From Streptomyces sp. NBC_01551 (lineage in GTDB: Bacteria; Actinomycetota; Actinomycetes; Streptomycetales; Streptomycetaceae), in the NCBI RefSeq assembly GCF_026339935.1, contig NZ_JAPEPX010000010.1, forward strand, positions 1-17,364: a stretch of 17,364 nt of DNA, written 5' to 3'. The position numbers were made by a program, and so were the translations under genes. Positions within the stretch are counted from its first letter, which is position 1. Each line of letters begins with the position of its first letter. The notes under the pieces were generated by a model, which made no database searches, was not told the origin of the DNA, and was given only the letters and a program-made list of their open reading frames with translations. This document shows, one piece after another, positions 1 through 9,200 of this stretch.

Positions 1-3000
1 GAGCGCGCGCACGACGGCGTCGGCTCCCTCACCGGCCTCCGGGACCGCGACGAGCCAAGTGCCGGTGAGACGGGTGGCGGCGGGCTCGGGAGCCGGCTTC
101 CAGGTGATCCGGTAGCGCCAGCCGTCGACCGTGGAGCGCTCCTGCCGACGGCGCCGCCAGGAGGACAGCGCGGGCAGGAGAGCGGTGAGCGTCTCGTCCC
201 CGTCGATGGCCAGCTCGGCGGTGAGGGCGGCCACGTCCTGGCGCTCGACGGCCTCCCAGAAGTGGGCGTCGGCGGTGTCGGCCGGGGACACGGCGGGGCC
301 GGCGTCCGGGGCGGTACCGCTTTCGAGCCAGAAGTGCTCCTGCTGGAAGGCGTAGGTGGGCAGGTCGACGCGCTGGGCGCCGGTGCCGGCGAAGACCGCG
401 TCCCAGTCGACCGTCACGCCGCGGACGTAGGCCTCACCCAAGGAGAGCCAGAAACGCTCCAGACCGCCCTCGTTGCGGCGCAGGGAGCCCAGGATCGCAG
501 CCTCGCGGCCCGCGTCCTCGACGGTCTCCTGCATGCCGACGGTCAGCACCGGGTGCGGACTCGACTCGATGAACACACCGAAGCCCTGCTCCAGGAGCGT
601 GCGGGTCGCCTGCTCCAGCTCGACTGTCTGACGCAGGTTGCGGAACCAGTAACCGGCATCCAGCTCGGTGCCGCTGACCCATTCGCCGGTGACCGTGGAC
701 AGGAACGGAACCTCCGCCGCCTGCGGAACGATCGGGGCGAGAAGGGTGTCGAGCTCCTCACGGAGCAGCTCCACCTGCGCCGAATGCGAGGCGTAGTCCA
801 CCGCGATCCGCTTGGCACGAACCCCGTCCGCCTCACACGAGGCGAGGAGCTCCTCCAGGGCCTGGACCTCGCCGGAGACGACCACGGAAGACGGGCCGTT
901 GACGGCAGCGACGGAAATCCGCTCCTCACCCCACGGCGCGATCCGCTCACGTACCTCGGCAGCGGGCAGCGGCACGGACACCATGCCGCCCAAGCCGGCC
1001 AGCACCCGCCCGATCGCCTGACTCCGCAAAGCCACGACACGAGCCGCGTCCTCCAGGGACAAGATCCCGGCGACGCAGGCGGCCGCGATCTCACCCTGCG
1101 AATGCCCGATCACCGCACCCGGACGCACACCCGCCGAACGCCACACCTCAGCCAACGACACCATCACCGCGAACAGAGCCGGCTGCACGACATCCACCCG
1201 GTCGAGCGAGGGCACGCCATCGGCACCCCGGAGCACATCCACCAACGACCAGTCGGTGAAGGGCTCCAGCGCCTTCGCACACTCATCCACCCGCGCGGCG
1301 AACTCGGGCGAGGCGTCGAGCAGCCCCGCCGCCATGCCCACCCACTGCGAGCCCTGACCCGGGAACACGAAGGCGGTCTTGCCACCGACCACGGACCCGG
1401 TCACCACACCAGCGGCCAGCGAACCCGACGCAACCGCAGCCACACCGGCAGCGTGATCGCCGAGAACGACGGCCCGGTGATCCAGCCCCGCACGCGTCGC
1501 CGCCAACGACCAGCCCACATCCAGCGGATCCACACCCGGCACACCCGCCAGCCAGCCGGACAGCCGCTCCGCCTGCGCCCGCAACGCCCCCGCGCTCTTG
1601 CCCGACAGCACCCACGGCACCACCGGCATCCCAGAACGAACATCCGGCTCAACGGACTCAGCCGTATCCGCGTCCGCCTCCGGCGCCTGCTCCACGATCA
1701 CATGCGCGTTCGTCCCGCTGAACCCGAACGACGACACACCCGCACGACGCGGGGCACCGGTCCGCGGCCAGGGGACGCTCTCGCCGATCAAGGAGACGGC
1801 GCCCGCCTCCCAGTCCACGTGCGGGGTCGGCTCGTCGAGGTGGAGGGTCTTGGGGACGACGCCGTGCCGCATCGCCTCGACCATCTTGATGATGCTCGCG
1901 ACACCGGCCGCGGCCTGGGTGTGACCGATGTTGGATTTGATGGAGCCGAGCAGCAGCGGCCGGTCCGCCGGCCGGTCCTGCCCGTACGTCGCGAGCACGG
2001 CCTGCGCCTCAATCGGGTCGCCCAGGGTCGTACCCGTGCCGTGCGCCTCCACGACGTCCACCTCGGCGGTGGTGAGGCGGGCGTTGGTGAGCGCCTGGTG
2101 GATGACGCGCTGCTGCGAGGGCCCGTTGGGGGCCGTCAGGCCGTTGCTCGCGCCGTCCTGGTTGATCGCGGAGCCGCGGATCACGGCCAGCACCGGGTGT
2201 CCGTTGCGCTGCGCGTCCGACAGCCGCTCCACGAGCAGCATGCCGACGCCCTCGCCCCAGCCGGTGCCGTCGGCGGCGGCCGCGAAGGGCTTGCAGCGGC
2301 CGTCGGCGGCCAGGCCGCGCTGGCGGCTGAACTCGGTGAAGGTGGCCGGGGTCGCCATCACGGTGACCCCGCCGGCGAGGGCCATGGTGCACTCCCCCGC
2401 CCGCAGGGCCTGCACCGCGAGGTGCAGGGTGACCAGGGAGGACGAGCAGGCCGTGTCGACGGTGACGGCGGGGCCTTCGAGGCCGAAGGTGTACGCGACG
2501 CGGCCGGAGGCGATGCTGCCGGAGCTGCCGGTGCCGAGGAAGCCCTCGACGCCTTCGGGGACGGAGTCGAGGCGGGCGGTGTAGTCGTGGTACATGACGC
2601 CGGCGAAGACGGCCGTCCGGCTGCCGCGCAGGGACGTCGGGTCGATGCCGGCCCGCTCGAACGCCTCCCAGGAGGTCTCCAGCAGGAGCCGCTGGTGCGG
2701 GTCCATGGCCAGGGCCTCGCGCGGGGAGATGCCGAAGGGGGCGGGGTCGAAGCGGGCGGCGTCGTAGAGGAAGCCGCCCTCGCTGACGTAGCTGGATCCG
2801 GCGCTGTCGGGGTCGGCGTCGTAGAGCGACTCCACGTCCCAGCCCCGGTCGACGGGGAACCCGGAGACGGCGTCGTCACCGTCGGCGACGAGCCGCCACA
2901 GGTCCTCGGGGCTGCGGACGCCGCCCGGGTAGCGGCAGCTCATCGCGACGATCGCGACGGGTTCCTGGTTCTGCTCCTCCACCTCGCGCAACCGCCTGCG

Positions 3001-3063
3001 GGCCTGGCGCAGATCGGCGGTCGCCCGCTTGAGGTAGTCGCGAAGCTTGTCCTCGTTCACCAT
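1..3063 (-). CDS. Type I modular PKS, N-terminal part: docking-KS-AT(methylmalonyl)-linker-start of KR; 3'-partial
   Basis: The frame is open from the ATG at 3063-3061 to base 1 with no stop, giving 1021 visible residues. The start was chosen because GGAG (coding strand, 3076-3073) lies 9 bases upstream and the protein then begins [13 protein letters not shown], the usual opening of an actinomycete PKS docking helix. An in-frame ATG at 3078-3076 lacks a clear ribosome binding site. The KS (about 1680-2964) has the active Cys in DTACSSS at 2448-2446, the His in EAHGTGT and the His in [10 protein letters not shown]. The AT (about 490-1390) has GHSQGE (Ser at 1101-1099) and YASH (795-784), the pattern for methylmalonyl-CoA. 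After LPTYAFQ (about 345-363) the chain goes straight into FWEAVER...[11 protein letters not shown]...WRYRITW, the linker and KR structural subdomain seen when no DH is present. The module should therefore add propionate and make a beta-hydroxyl. The rest of the KR, the ACP and any later modules lie beyond the edge. Confidence 0.96.
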   Translation of the reverse strand, partial: MVNEDKLRDYLKRATADLRQARRRLREVEEQNQEPVAIVAMSCRYPGGVRSPEDLWRLVADGDDAVSGFPVDRGWDVESLYDADPDSAGSSYVSEGGFLYDAARFDPAPFGISPREALAMDPHQRLLLETSWEAFERAGIDPTSLRGSRTAVFAGVMYHDYTARLDSVPEGVEGFLGTGSSGSIASGRVAYTFGLEGPAVTVDTACSSSLVTLHLAVQALRAGECTMALAGGVTVMATPATFTEFSRQRGLAADGRCKPFAAAADGTGWGEGVGMLLVERLSDAQRNGHPVLAVIRGSAINQDGASNGLTAPNGPSQQRVIHQALTNARLTTAEVDVVEAHGTGTTLGDPIEAQAVLATYGQDRPADRPLLLGSIKSNIGHTQAAAGVASIIKMVEAMRHGVVPKTLHLDEPTPHVDWEAGAVSLIGESVPWPRTGAPRRAGVSSFGFSGTNAHVIVEQAPEADADTAESVEPDVRSGMPVVPWVLSGKSAGALRAQAERLSGWLAGVPGVDPLDVGWSLAATRAGLDHRAVVLGDHAAGVAAVASGSLAAGVVTGSVVGGKTAFVFPGQGSQWVGMAAGLLDASPEFAARVDECAKALEPFTDWSLVDVLRGADGVPSLDRVDVVQPALFAVMVSLAEVWRSAGVRPGAVIGHSQGEIAAACVAGILSLEDAARVVALRSQAIGRVLAGLGGMVSVPLPAAEVRERIAPWGEERISVAAVNGPSSVVVSGEVQALEELLASCEADGVRAKRIAVDYASHSAQVELLREELDTLLAPIVPQAAEVPFLSTVTGEWVSGTELDAGYWFRNLRQTVELEQATRTLLEQGFGVFIESSPHPVLTVGMQETVEDAGREAAILGSLRRNEGGLERFWLSLGEAYVRGVTVDWDAVFAGTGAQRVDLPTYAFQQEHFWLESGTAPDAGPAVSPADTADAHFWEAVERQDVAALTAELAIDGDETLTALLPALSSWRRRRQERSTVDGWRYRITWKPAPEPAATRLTGTWLVAVPEAGEGADAVVRAL
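2965..3063 (-). other. N-terminal docking coiled coil of gene 2 protein
   Basis: Residues 1-33 include [18 protein letters not shown] followed by an Arg-rich stretch and REVEEQNQ, ending where the KS begins ([15 protein letters not shown]). The Leu spacing and the Arg/Lys and Glu content fit the parallel dimeric coiled coil that receives an upstream PKS subunit. Its presence shows that this gene does not encode a loading module and takes its substrate from another protein, most simply gene 1. Confidence 0.9.
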
Positions 3064-3072
3064 GTGCGTGGG

Positions 3073-3076
3073 CTCC
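3073..3076 (-). promoter_or_regulatory. Shine-Dalgarno of gene 2
   Basis: GGAG on the coding strand, 9 bases before the ATG at 3063-3061. It overlaps an upstream in-frame ATG (3078-3076), which itself has no purine-rich element in front of it. This decides the start at 3063. Confidence 0.65.
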
Positions 3077-3111
3077 ATGCCAGAGAGGCGGTCGTACGGG
3101 TCTGTCCGTGG

Positions 3112-3174
3112 GGTGTTCGGGGTGTTCGGGGTGTTCGGGGTGTTCGGGGTGTTCGGGGTGTTCGGGGTGTTCGG
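3112..3174 (-). repeat. Seven tandem copies of a 9-bp unit in the intergenic spacer
   Basis: The unit GGTGTTCGG (coding strand CCGAACACC) is repeated seven times without a mismatch over 63 bases. A decayed eighth copy (GGTGCCGGG, 3175-3183) merges into the hairpin. The array lies between the gene 1 stop and the gene 2 ribosome binding site. Copy number is likely to vary between strains by slippage, which would change the spacing but not any reading frame. Confidence 0.95.
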
Positions 3175-3177
3175 GGT

Positions 3178-3205
3178 GCCGGGCGGGGCGGGTGCCCCGC
3201 CCGGC
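3178..3205 (-). terminator. Perfect 12-bp GC hairpin after the gene 1 stop
   Basis: On the coding strand GCCGGGCGGGGC, loop ACCC, then GCCCCGCCCGGC form an uninterrupted 12-bp stem with a 4-base loop. It begins 4 bases after the TGA of gene 1. There is no U tract after it; the repeat array follows instead. Actinomycete terminators often lack U tracts, so it could be a terminator, a partial attenuator that lowers gene 2 transcription, or a 3'-end mRNA stabiliser. The structure is certain from the sequence; the role is inferred. Confidence 0.6.
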
Positions 3206-3209
3206 GTGC

Positions 3210-6200
3210 TCAGGCGCCGAGTTCGTCGTCGAGCAGGTCGAAGAGCTCGTCGTCGGTCACCGCGTCGAGGTCGTCGTCGGTGTCCTCGTCGGTGCCGGTG
3301 CGCCGTCCGGTGTCCTGGCCGGCGTTCCACTTGGCCATGAGGGCCTGGAGGCGCATCGTGATCCGCGAGCGGGTGACGCTGTCCGCGTCCGTCGCGTCCA
3401 CCGCGCCCAACGCGCTTTCCAGCCGGTCGAGTTCACCGAAGACGGTGGGTCCGCCGGCGCCGAGGGGCAGGGCGGAGCGCAGGTATCCACTGAGCTGTTC
3501 GGGGGTCGGGTAGTCGAAGATGAGCGTGGCCGGGAGCCGGAGTCCGGTGGCAGCGCCGAGCCGGTTGCGCAGCTCGACGGCGGTCAGCGAGTCGAAGCCC
3601 AGCTCCTTGAACGCGCTGCCCGGTTCGATGGCGGCCGCGCCGTTGTGGCCCAGTACCTGGGCGACGTGGGTGCAGACCGTGTCGAGCAGCACCCGGTCCC
3701 GTTCGGCGGGCGGGAGTTGGGCCAGCCGATCGGCCAGCGTCCCCGGGGCGTCCGCGGAGGCGCCGCCGCTCGTCCTGCGTCGTACGGGTGTACGGAGCAG
3801 GCCGCGCAGCAGCGGGGCGACGGTGTCGCCCACCTGGGCCTGGAGGGCGGCGAGGTCGATCCGGGCGGGCACGAGCAGGCTCGCGCTCCCCGGCTCCCCG
3901 GCCTCGGCGACCGCGGCCGTCGACGCCCGCAGGGCAGCGTCGAAGAGGGCCAGCCCGTCGGCCTCCGACAGCGCGTTCATGCTGCCGCGGCCGAGGCGGC
4001 GCCGGTCCTGGTCGTCGAGGGTGGCGGCCATGCCGGCCTCGTCGTCCCACAGGCCCCACGCGAGCGAGAGGCCCGCCAGGCCCTGGGCCCGGCGGTGCTG
4101 GGCGAGCGCGTCGAGGAAGGTGTTGCCGGCCGCGTAGTTGGCCTGTCCGGCGTTGCCGAACACGCCGGCCGCCGAGGAGAACAGGACGAACGCCGCCAGG
4201 TCGAGGTGCCGGGTCAGCTCGTGCAGGTTCCATGCCGCGTCGGCCTTGGGCCGCAGCACCTTCGCGACCCGCTCGTGCGTGAGCGAGGTGACGGTGCCGT
4301 CGTCGAGCACACCGGCGGTGTGCACGACGGCCGTCAGCGGGTGTCCGGCCGGTACGGAGGCCAGCAGGGCGGCCAGCGCGTCCCGGTCGGCCGCGTCGCA
4401 GGCCGCCCAGGTGACCCGGGCACCCGACGCGACCAGCTGATCGGCGAGTTCGGTGGCGCCGTCCGCCGCCGCGCCCCGCCGGCTGGTGAGCAGCAGGTGA
4501 CGTACGCCGTGCTCGGCGACGAGGTGCCGGGCGAACAGGCCGCCCAGGGTGCCGGTGGCCCCGGTGATCAGGACGGTGCCCTCGGGGTCGACGGCGCGGG
4601 TGGCGCCCTCGCCCTCGCCCTCGCCCTCGCCCTCGGCTGCGGCCGCGGGCGCGGGCGGGGTGAGGGCCGCGCGGGCCAGCCGGGGCGCCCGTACGGTCCC
4701 CCCGCGCAGGGCGAGCTGGGTCTCGTCGGTGGCGAGCGCGGCGGGCAGGGCCCCGTAGGAGGGGGCCTCGCCGTCGAGGTCGACCAGGACGAACCGGCCG
4801 GGGTGCTCGGCCTGCGCGGAGCGCACCAGGCCCCACACGGCGGCGTGCGCGAGGTCCGTGACGTCCTCGTCGGGGTCGGCGGCGACGGCCCCGCGGGTGA
4901 CGACCGCGAGCCGGGAGGCCGCGAACCGCTCGTCCGCCAGCCACCCCTGGACGAGGTCCAGGGCGTGCGCGGTCGCGGCGTGCGCGGCCGAGGCCGCATC
5001 CGGTGCCGCGAGGTCGGGCGCCGGCGAGACGAGGACCGTCTCCGGTGCCGGCTCCCCCAGGGCCTCGGCCACGTCGAAGGCCTCGCCCAGGGCGTTCAGG
5101 TCCGGGTACGCCGATCCGCAGGCGTCGTCGAGGATCCCGGCCCGTTCCAGGCCGGCGCCGGTCTTGAGCGGGTCCGCGCCGAGCAGCGCCCAGCCGGCAC
5201 CGGACTCCGGCGCGGCTTCGGGCAGCGTCAGGGCGGTCCAGTCGACCTGGAACAGCGCCTCGCGTACGGGTCCGGTACCGGAACCGGCGGCGGCAGCGAT
5301 GCCGTCGGCGGCGAAGGGGCGCAGGACGAGCGAGTCGACGGTCAGGACCGGCTCCCCGCTCCCGTCCCACAGGGTCAGCGTCACCGCGTCCCGGCCCGCC
5401 GGTGCCATCCGTACGCGCAATCCGGCAGCGCCGGCGGCGTGCAGCCGCACGCCGTCCCAGGAGAACGGCAGCCGCGCGCCCTGCGGGCCCTCGGGGAAGA
5501 ACTCCCCGAGGCCGACGGCGTGCAGGGCGGCGTCGAGGAGCGCGGGGTGGAGACCGTACGGGGCGGCTTCCGGGAGGCGGTCCTCGTCGAGGGTGACCTC
5601 GGCGAACACCTCGTCCCCGAGCCGGTAGGCCCGGCGGAGGTTGCGGAAGGCGGGGCCGTAGCCGAGTCCGATGCCGTCGAAGCCCGGGTACAGGTCGTCA
5701 ACGGGGCAGGCGACGGCACCGGCCGGCGGCCACTCCCCCAGGGCCTCGATGCCGGTGTCCGTGGCCTCGGGGGCCAGGACGCCGTCGGCGTGACGGGTCC
5801 ACGGCTCGTCGGGGGCGGTCTGCTCGGGGCGCGAGTAGACCTGGAAGGCCCGGCGCCCCTGCGCGTCCGGCTCGGCCACCGCGAGCCGCAGCTGCGTCCC
5901 GCCCGTCTCCGTCAGCACCAGGGGCGCTTCGAGGGTCAGCTCGTCCAGGCGCCCGCAGCCGGCGTGGTCGCCCGCACGGACGGCCAGTTCGACCAGCGCG
6001 GCGCCCGGCAGCAGGACGGTGCCCGCGACGCGGTGGTCGGCCAGCCAGAAGTGGGTGCGCAGGGAGAGCCGCCCGGTGAAGAGGAACCCGTCCGAGTCGG
6101 GCAGGTCGACCGCCGCGCCGAGGAGCGGATGCGCGGTCGGGCCGAGCCCGGCGGACGCGACGTCGCCACTGAGGGCGTGGGCGGGCGCCTCCAGCCAGTA

Positions 6201-9200
6201 GCGCTGGCGCTGGAAGGGGTACGTGGGCAGGTCGGCCCTGCGTGCGCCGGTGCCCGTGTAGTACGCGTCCCAGTCGACGGCGATGCCCCGCAGGTGCGCC
6301 TGGGCGAGGGCCGAACCGAGGGTGGCTTCCTCGGGGCGCTCCGCGCGCAGGACGGGGAGGAAGGCCGCACCGTCGCGGGTGAGGCAGTCCTGCGCGAGTG
6401 CGGAGAGGACGGCCTCGGGGCCGAGTTCGAGGTAGGTGGCGGCTCCCGCGTCCTCCAGGGCGCGGATGCCGTCGAGGAACCTGACGCCCTCGCGGACGTG
6501 CCGGACCCAGAAGTCGGCGGAACCCATCTCGTCGTCGGTGACGAGGGCGCCGGTCAGGTTGGACACGATCGGGATGCGGGGGCTCGCGTACGTCAGCCCC
6601 TCGACGACCTCGCGGAAGGCGTCGAGCATGCCGTCCATGTGGGGCGAGTGGAAGGCGTGGCTGACGGTCAGCCGCTTGGTCTTCCGGTCGGGGAACGACT
6701 CGGCGATCGCCGTCGCGGCGTCCTCGTCGCCCGCGACGACCACGGACTGCGGGCCGTTGACGGCCGCGATGCTGACGCGGTCGGTCAGCAGCGGCAGGAC
6801 CTCGTCCTCCGACGCCTGCACGGCGATCATCACGCCGCCGGCGGGCAGCGCCTGCATCAGGCGGCCACGGGCCGCGACCAGGGCGCACGCGTCGTCCAGG
6901 GACAGCACCCCGGCGACGTGCGCGGCGGCTATCTCGCCGATGGAGTGGCCGGACAGGTAGTCCGGCTGCACGCCGTACGACTCCAGCAGACGGAACAGCG
7001 CCACCTCGACCGCGAACAGGGCCGGCTGCGCGTACTCCGTACGGTCGAGCAGGTCCGCTTCGTCTCCGAACAGGGCCTCCTTCAGCGGCAGTTCGAGGTC
7101 CAGTCGCTCGCCCACCGCGTCCAGGGCGGCGGCGAAGACCGGGTAGGTCTCGTACAGCTCACGCCCCATGCCCAGCCGCTGGCTGCCCTGTCCGGTGAAC
7201 AGGAACGCCAGCTTGCCGACGGTCGGCGAGCCTTCCAGCAGGCCGGCCGCCCACTCGCCCTCGGCGAGCGCGGCGAGACCGGCCAGGAAGCCCTCGCGGT
7301 CCTCCGCGACCACGGCGGCGCGCCGGTCGAGGGCGGTCCTGCTCGTGGCCAGGGCGTGGCCGACGTCCACGAGGGACAGTTCGGGGTGCTCGACCACATG
7401 CGCCGCCAGGCGCGCGGCCTGGTCGCGCAGGGCCTGCGGGTCCTTCGCCGAGAGGAGCCACGGCAGGCTGCCCGGCACCCGGGCCGGCACGGTCCCCGCC
7501 TCGGGCTCCACCGGCTCGGGGGCCTGCTCGATGACGGCGTGGGCGTTGGTGCCGCTGAAGCCGAACGAGGAGACGGCGGCCCGGCGCGGGCGGCCCGTCC
7601 GCGGCCAGTCCGTGGCCGAGTCCAGAAGGCTCACGGCTCCCGCCGCCCAGTCGACGTGCGGGGTCGGCTGGTCCACGTACAGCGTCTTGGGCAGGACCCC
7701 GTGCCGCATCGCCATGACCATCTTGATGATCCCGGCGACACCGGCGGCGGCCTGCGTGTGGCCCATGTTGGACTTGATCGAGCCGAGGAGCAGCGGCCGG
7801 TCCGCCGGGCGGTCCTGCCCATAGGTGGCCAGGAGCGCCTGGGCCTCGATCGGGTCGCCGAGGGTCGTGCCCGTGCCGTGGGCCTCCACCGCGTCGACGT
7901 CGGCGGCGGACAGACCGGCGTTGGAGAGGGCCTGGCGGATGACGCGTTGCTGCGAGGGCCCGTTGGGGGCCGTCAGGCCGTTGCTCGCGCCGTCCTGGTT
8001 GATCGCCGTACCCCGGACCACGGCCAGCACCGGGTGCCCGTTGCGGCGGGCGTCGGAGAGGCGCTCCACCAGGAGCACCCCGGCGCCTTCGGACCAGCCC
8101 GTGCCGTCGGCGTCGGCGGAGAACGCCTTGCAGCGGCCGTCGGCCGCGAGGCCCCGCTGCCGGCTGAACTCCACGAAGGCCGCGGGAGTCGCCATCACGG
8201 TCACGCCGCCCGCCAGGGCGAGCGAGCATTCCCCGCTGCGCAGCGCCTGCACGGCGAGGTGCAGGGCCACCAGGGAGGAGGAGCAGGCGGTGTCGACGGT
8301 GACCGCCGGGCCCTCCAGGCCGAAGGTGTACGAGAGCCGGCCGGAGATCACGCTGGCCGCGTTGCCCGTGCCGAGGAAGCCCTCGACGCCTTCGGGCAGT
8401 GCCGCGAGCCGGGAGGCGTAGTCGTGGTACATGACGCCGGCGAAAACGCCGGTCCGGCTGCCGCGCAGGGTCCGCGGGTCGATGCCGGCCCGTTCGAACG
8501 CCTCCCAGGAGGTTTCCAGGAGCAGGCGCTGCTGCGGGTCCATGGCCACGGCTTCGCGCGGCGAGATCCCGAAGAACGCCGGGTCGAAGGCGGAGGCGTC
8601 GGAGAGGAAGCCGCCCTCGCGGGCATAGCTCGTGCCCTCGTGGCCGGGGTCGGTGTCGAAGAGGGCGTCGACGTCCCAGCCGCGGTCGTCGGGGAACCCG
8701 GAGATGACGTCCCGACCCTCCAGGACGAGCTGCCACAGGGCTTCCGGGCTCTCGACGCCACCGGGGTACCGGCAGCCCAGACCCACGATCGCGATCGGCT
8801 CGTCGTCGCGGACCGCGACGGCCACCGGTGCGGACGGCGCGGCCGGCACCGTTCCGAGCAGCTCGGCCCGCAGGTGGTCGGCCAGGACCGTGGAGGTCGG
8901 GTAGTCGAAGACGAGGGTGGCGGGCAGGCGCAGCCCGGTGGCGGCGCCGATCAGGTTGCGCAGCTCGACGGCGGTCAGGGAGTCGAAGCCCAGCTCGCGG
9001 AAGGAACGGTCGGCCTCGACCGCCTCGGGCCCGGCGTGGCCGAGCACCGCAGCGACCTGATTACGTACCAAGTCCAGTACGAAGAGCAGCTGTTCGGCGT
9101 CCGTCAGGCCGACGAGGCGTGCCGCCGGTCCGGATGCGTCGGGTGCGGTGGTGTCGGCGGCGCGGCGAGCGGGCGTGCGGACCAGGCCCGAGAGCAGCGG

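Larger units (their letters stand above)
3064..3209. other. Intergenic spacer between the two PKS genes
   Basis: These 146 bases hold no gene of their own: the hairpin (3178-3205), the 9-bp repeat array (3112-3174), a plain stretch, and the gene 2 ribosome binding site. I see no convincing -10/-35 promoter pair, so gene 2 is probably read from the same transcript as gene 1. The gene 2 frame has no stop across the spacer, but it has no well-supported start there other than those near 3063-3078. Confidence 0.75.

Noticed and set aside
3076..3078. Alternative ATG for gene 2, five codons upstream of the chosen start
   Set aside because: The bases before it (CTCTCTGGC) hold no Shine-Dalgarno, and it would overlap the GGAG that serves the ATG at 3063. 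It would add only MEPTH, so the effect is small.
3112..3174. CRISPR array
   Set aside because: The 9-bp units are directly abutted with no spacers, so it is a plain tandem repeat.
3328..3330. Possible GTG start for gene 2 inside the gene 1 tail
   Set aside because: It is in frame, but the extra N-terminus would be an Arg/Pro-rich stretch plus the Pro-Asn-Thr repeat, unlike PKS docking ends. The ATG at 3063 has a ribosome binding site and the expected docking sequence.
262..3513. Long plus-strand open frame opposite gene 2 and the spacer
   Set aside because: It is the same kind of shadow. It reads through the repeat array as Gly-Val-Arg repeats and has no family resemblance; the opposite strand encodes docking, KS and AT domains.
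4440..5270. Possible enoylreductase in the longer structural half of the module C KR
   Set aside because: The segment is longer than in modules A and B but lacks the ER NADPH motif and is too short for an ER domain. It reads as an extended KR structural subdomain with a Glu-Gly linker.
3433..5370. Long minus-strand open frame in another phase inside module C
   Set aside because: Arg/Pro-rich translation typical of an out-of-phase read in high-GC coding DNA. The in-phase frame encodes an intact DH-KR-ACP.
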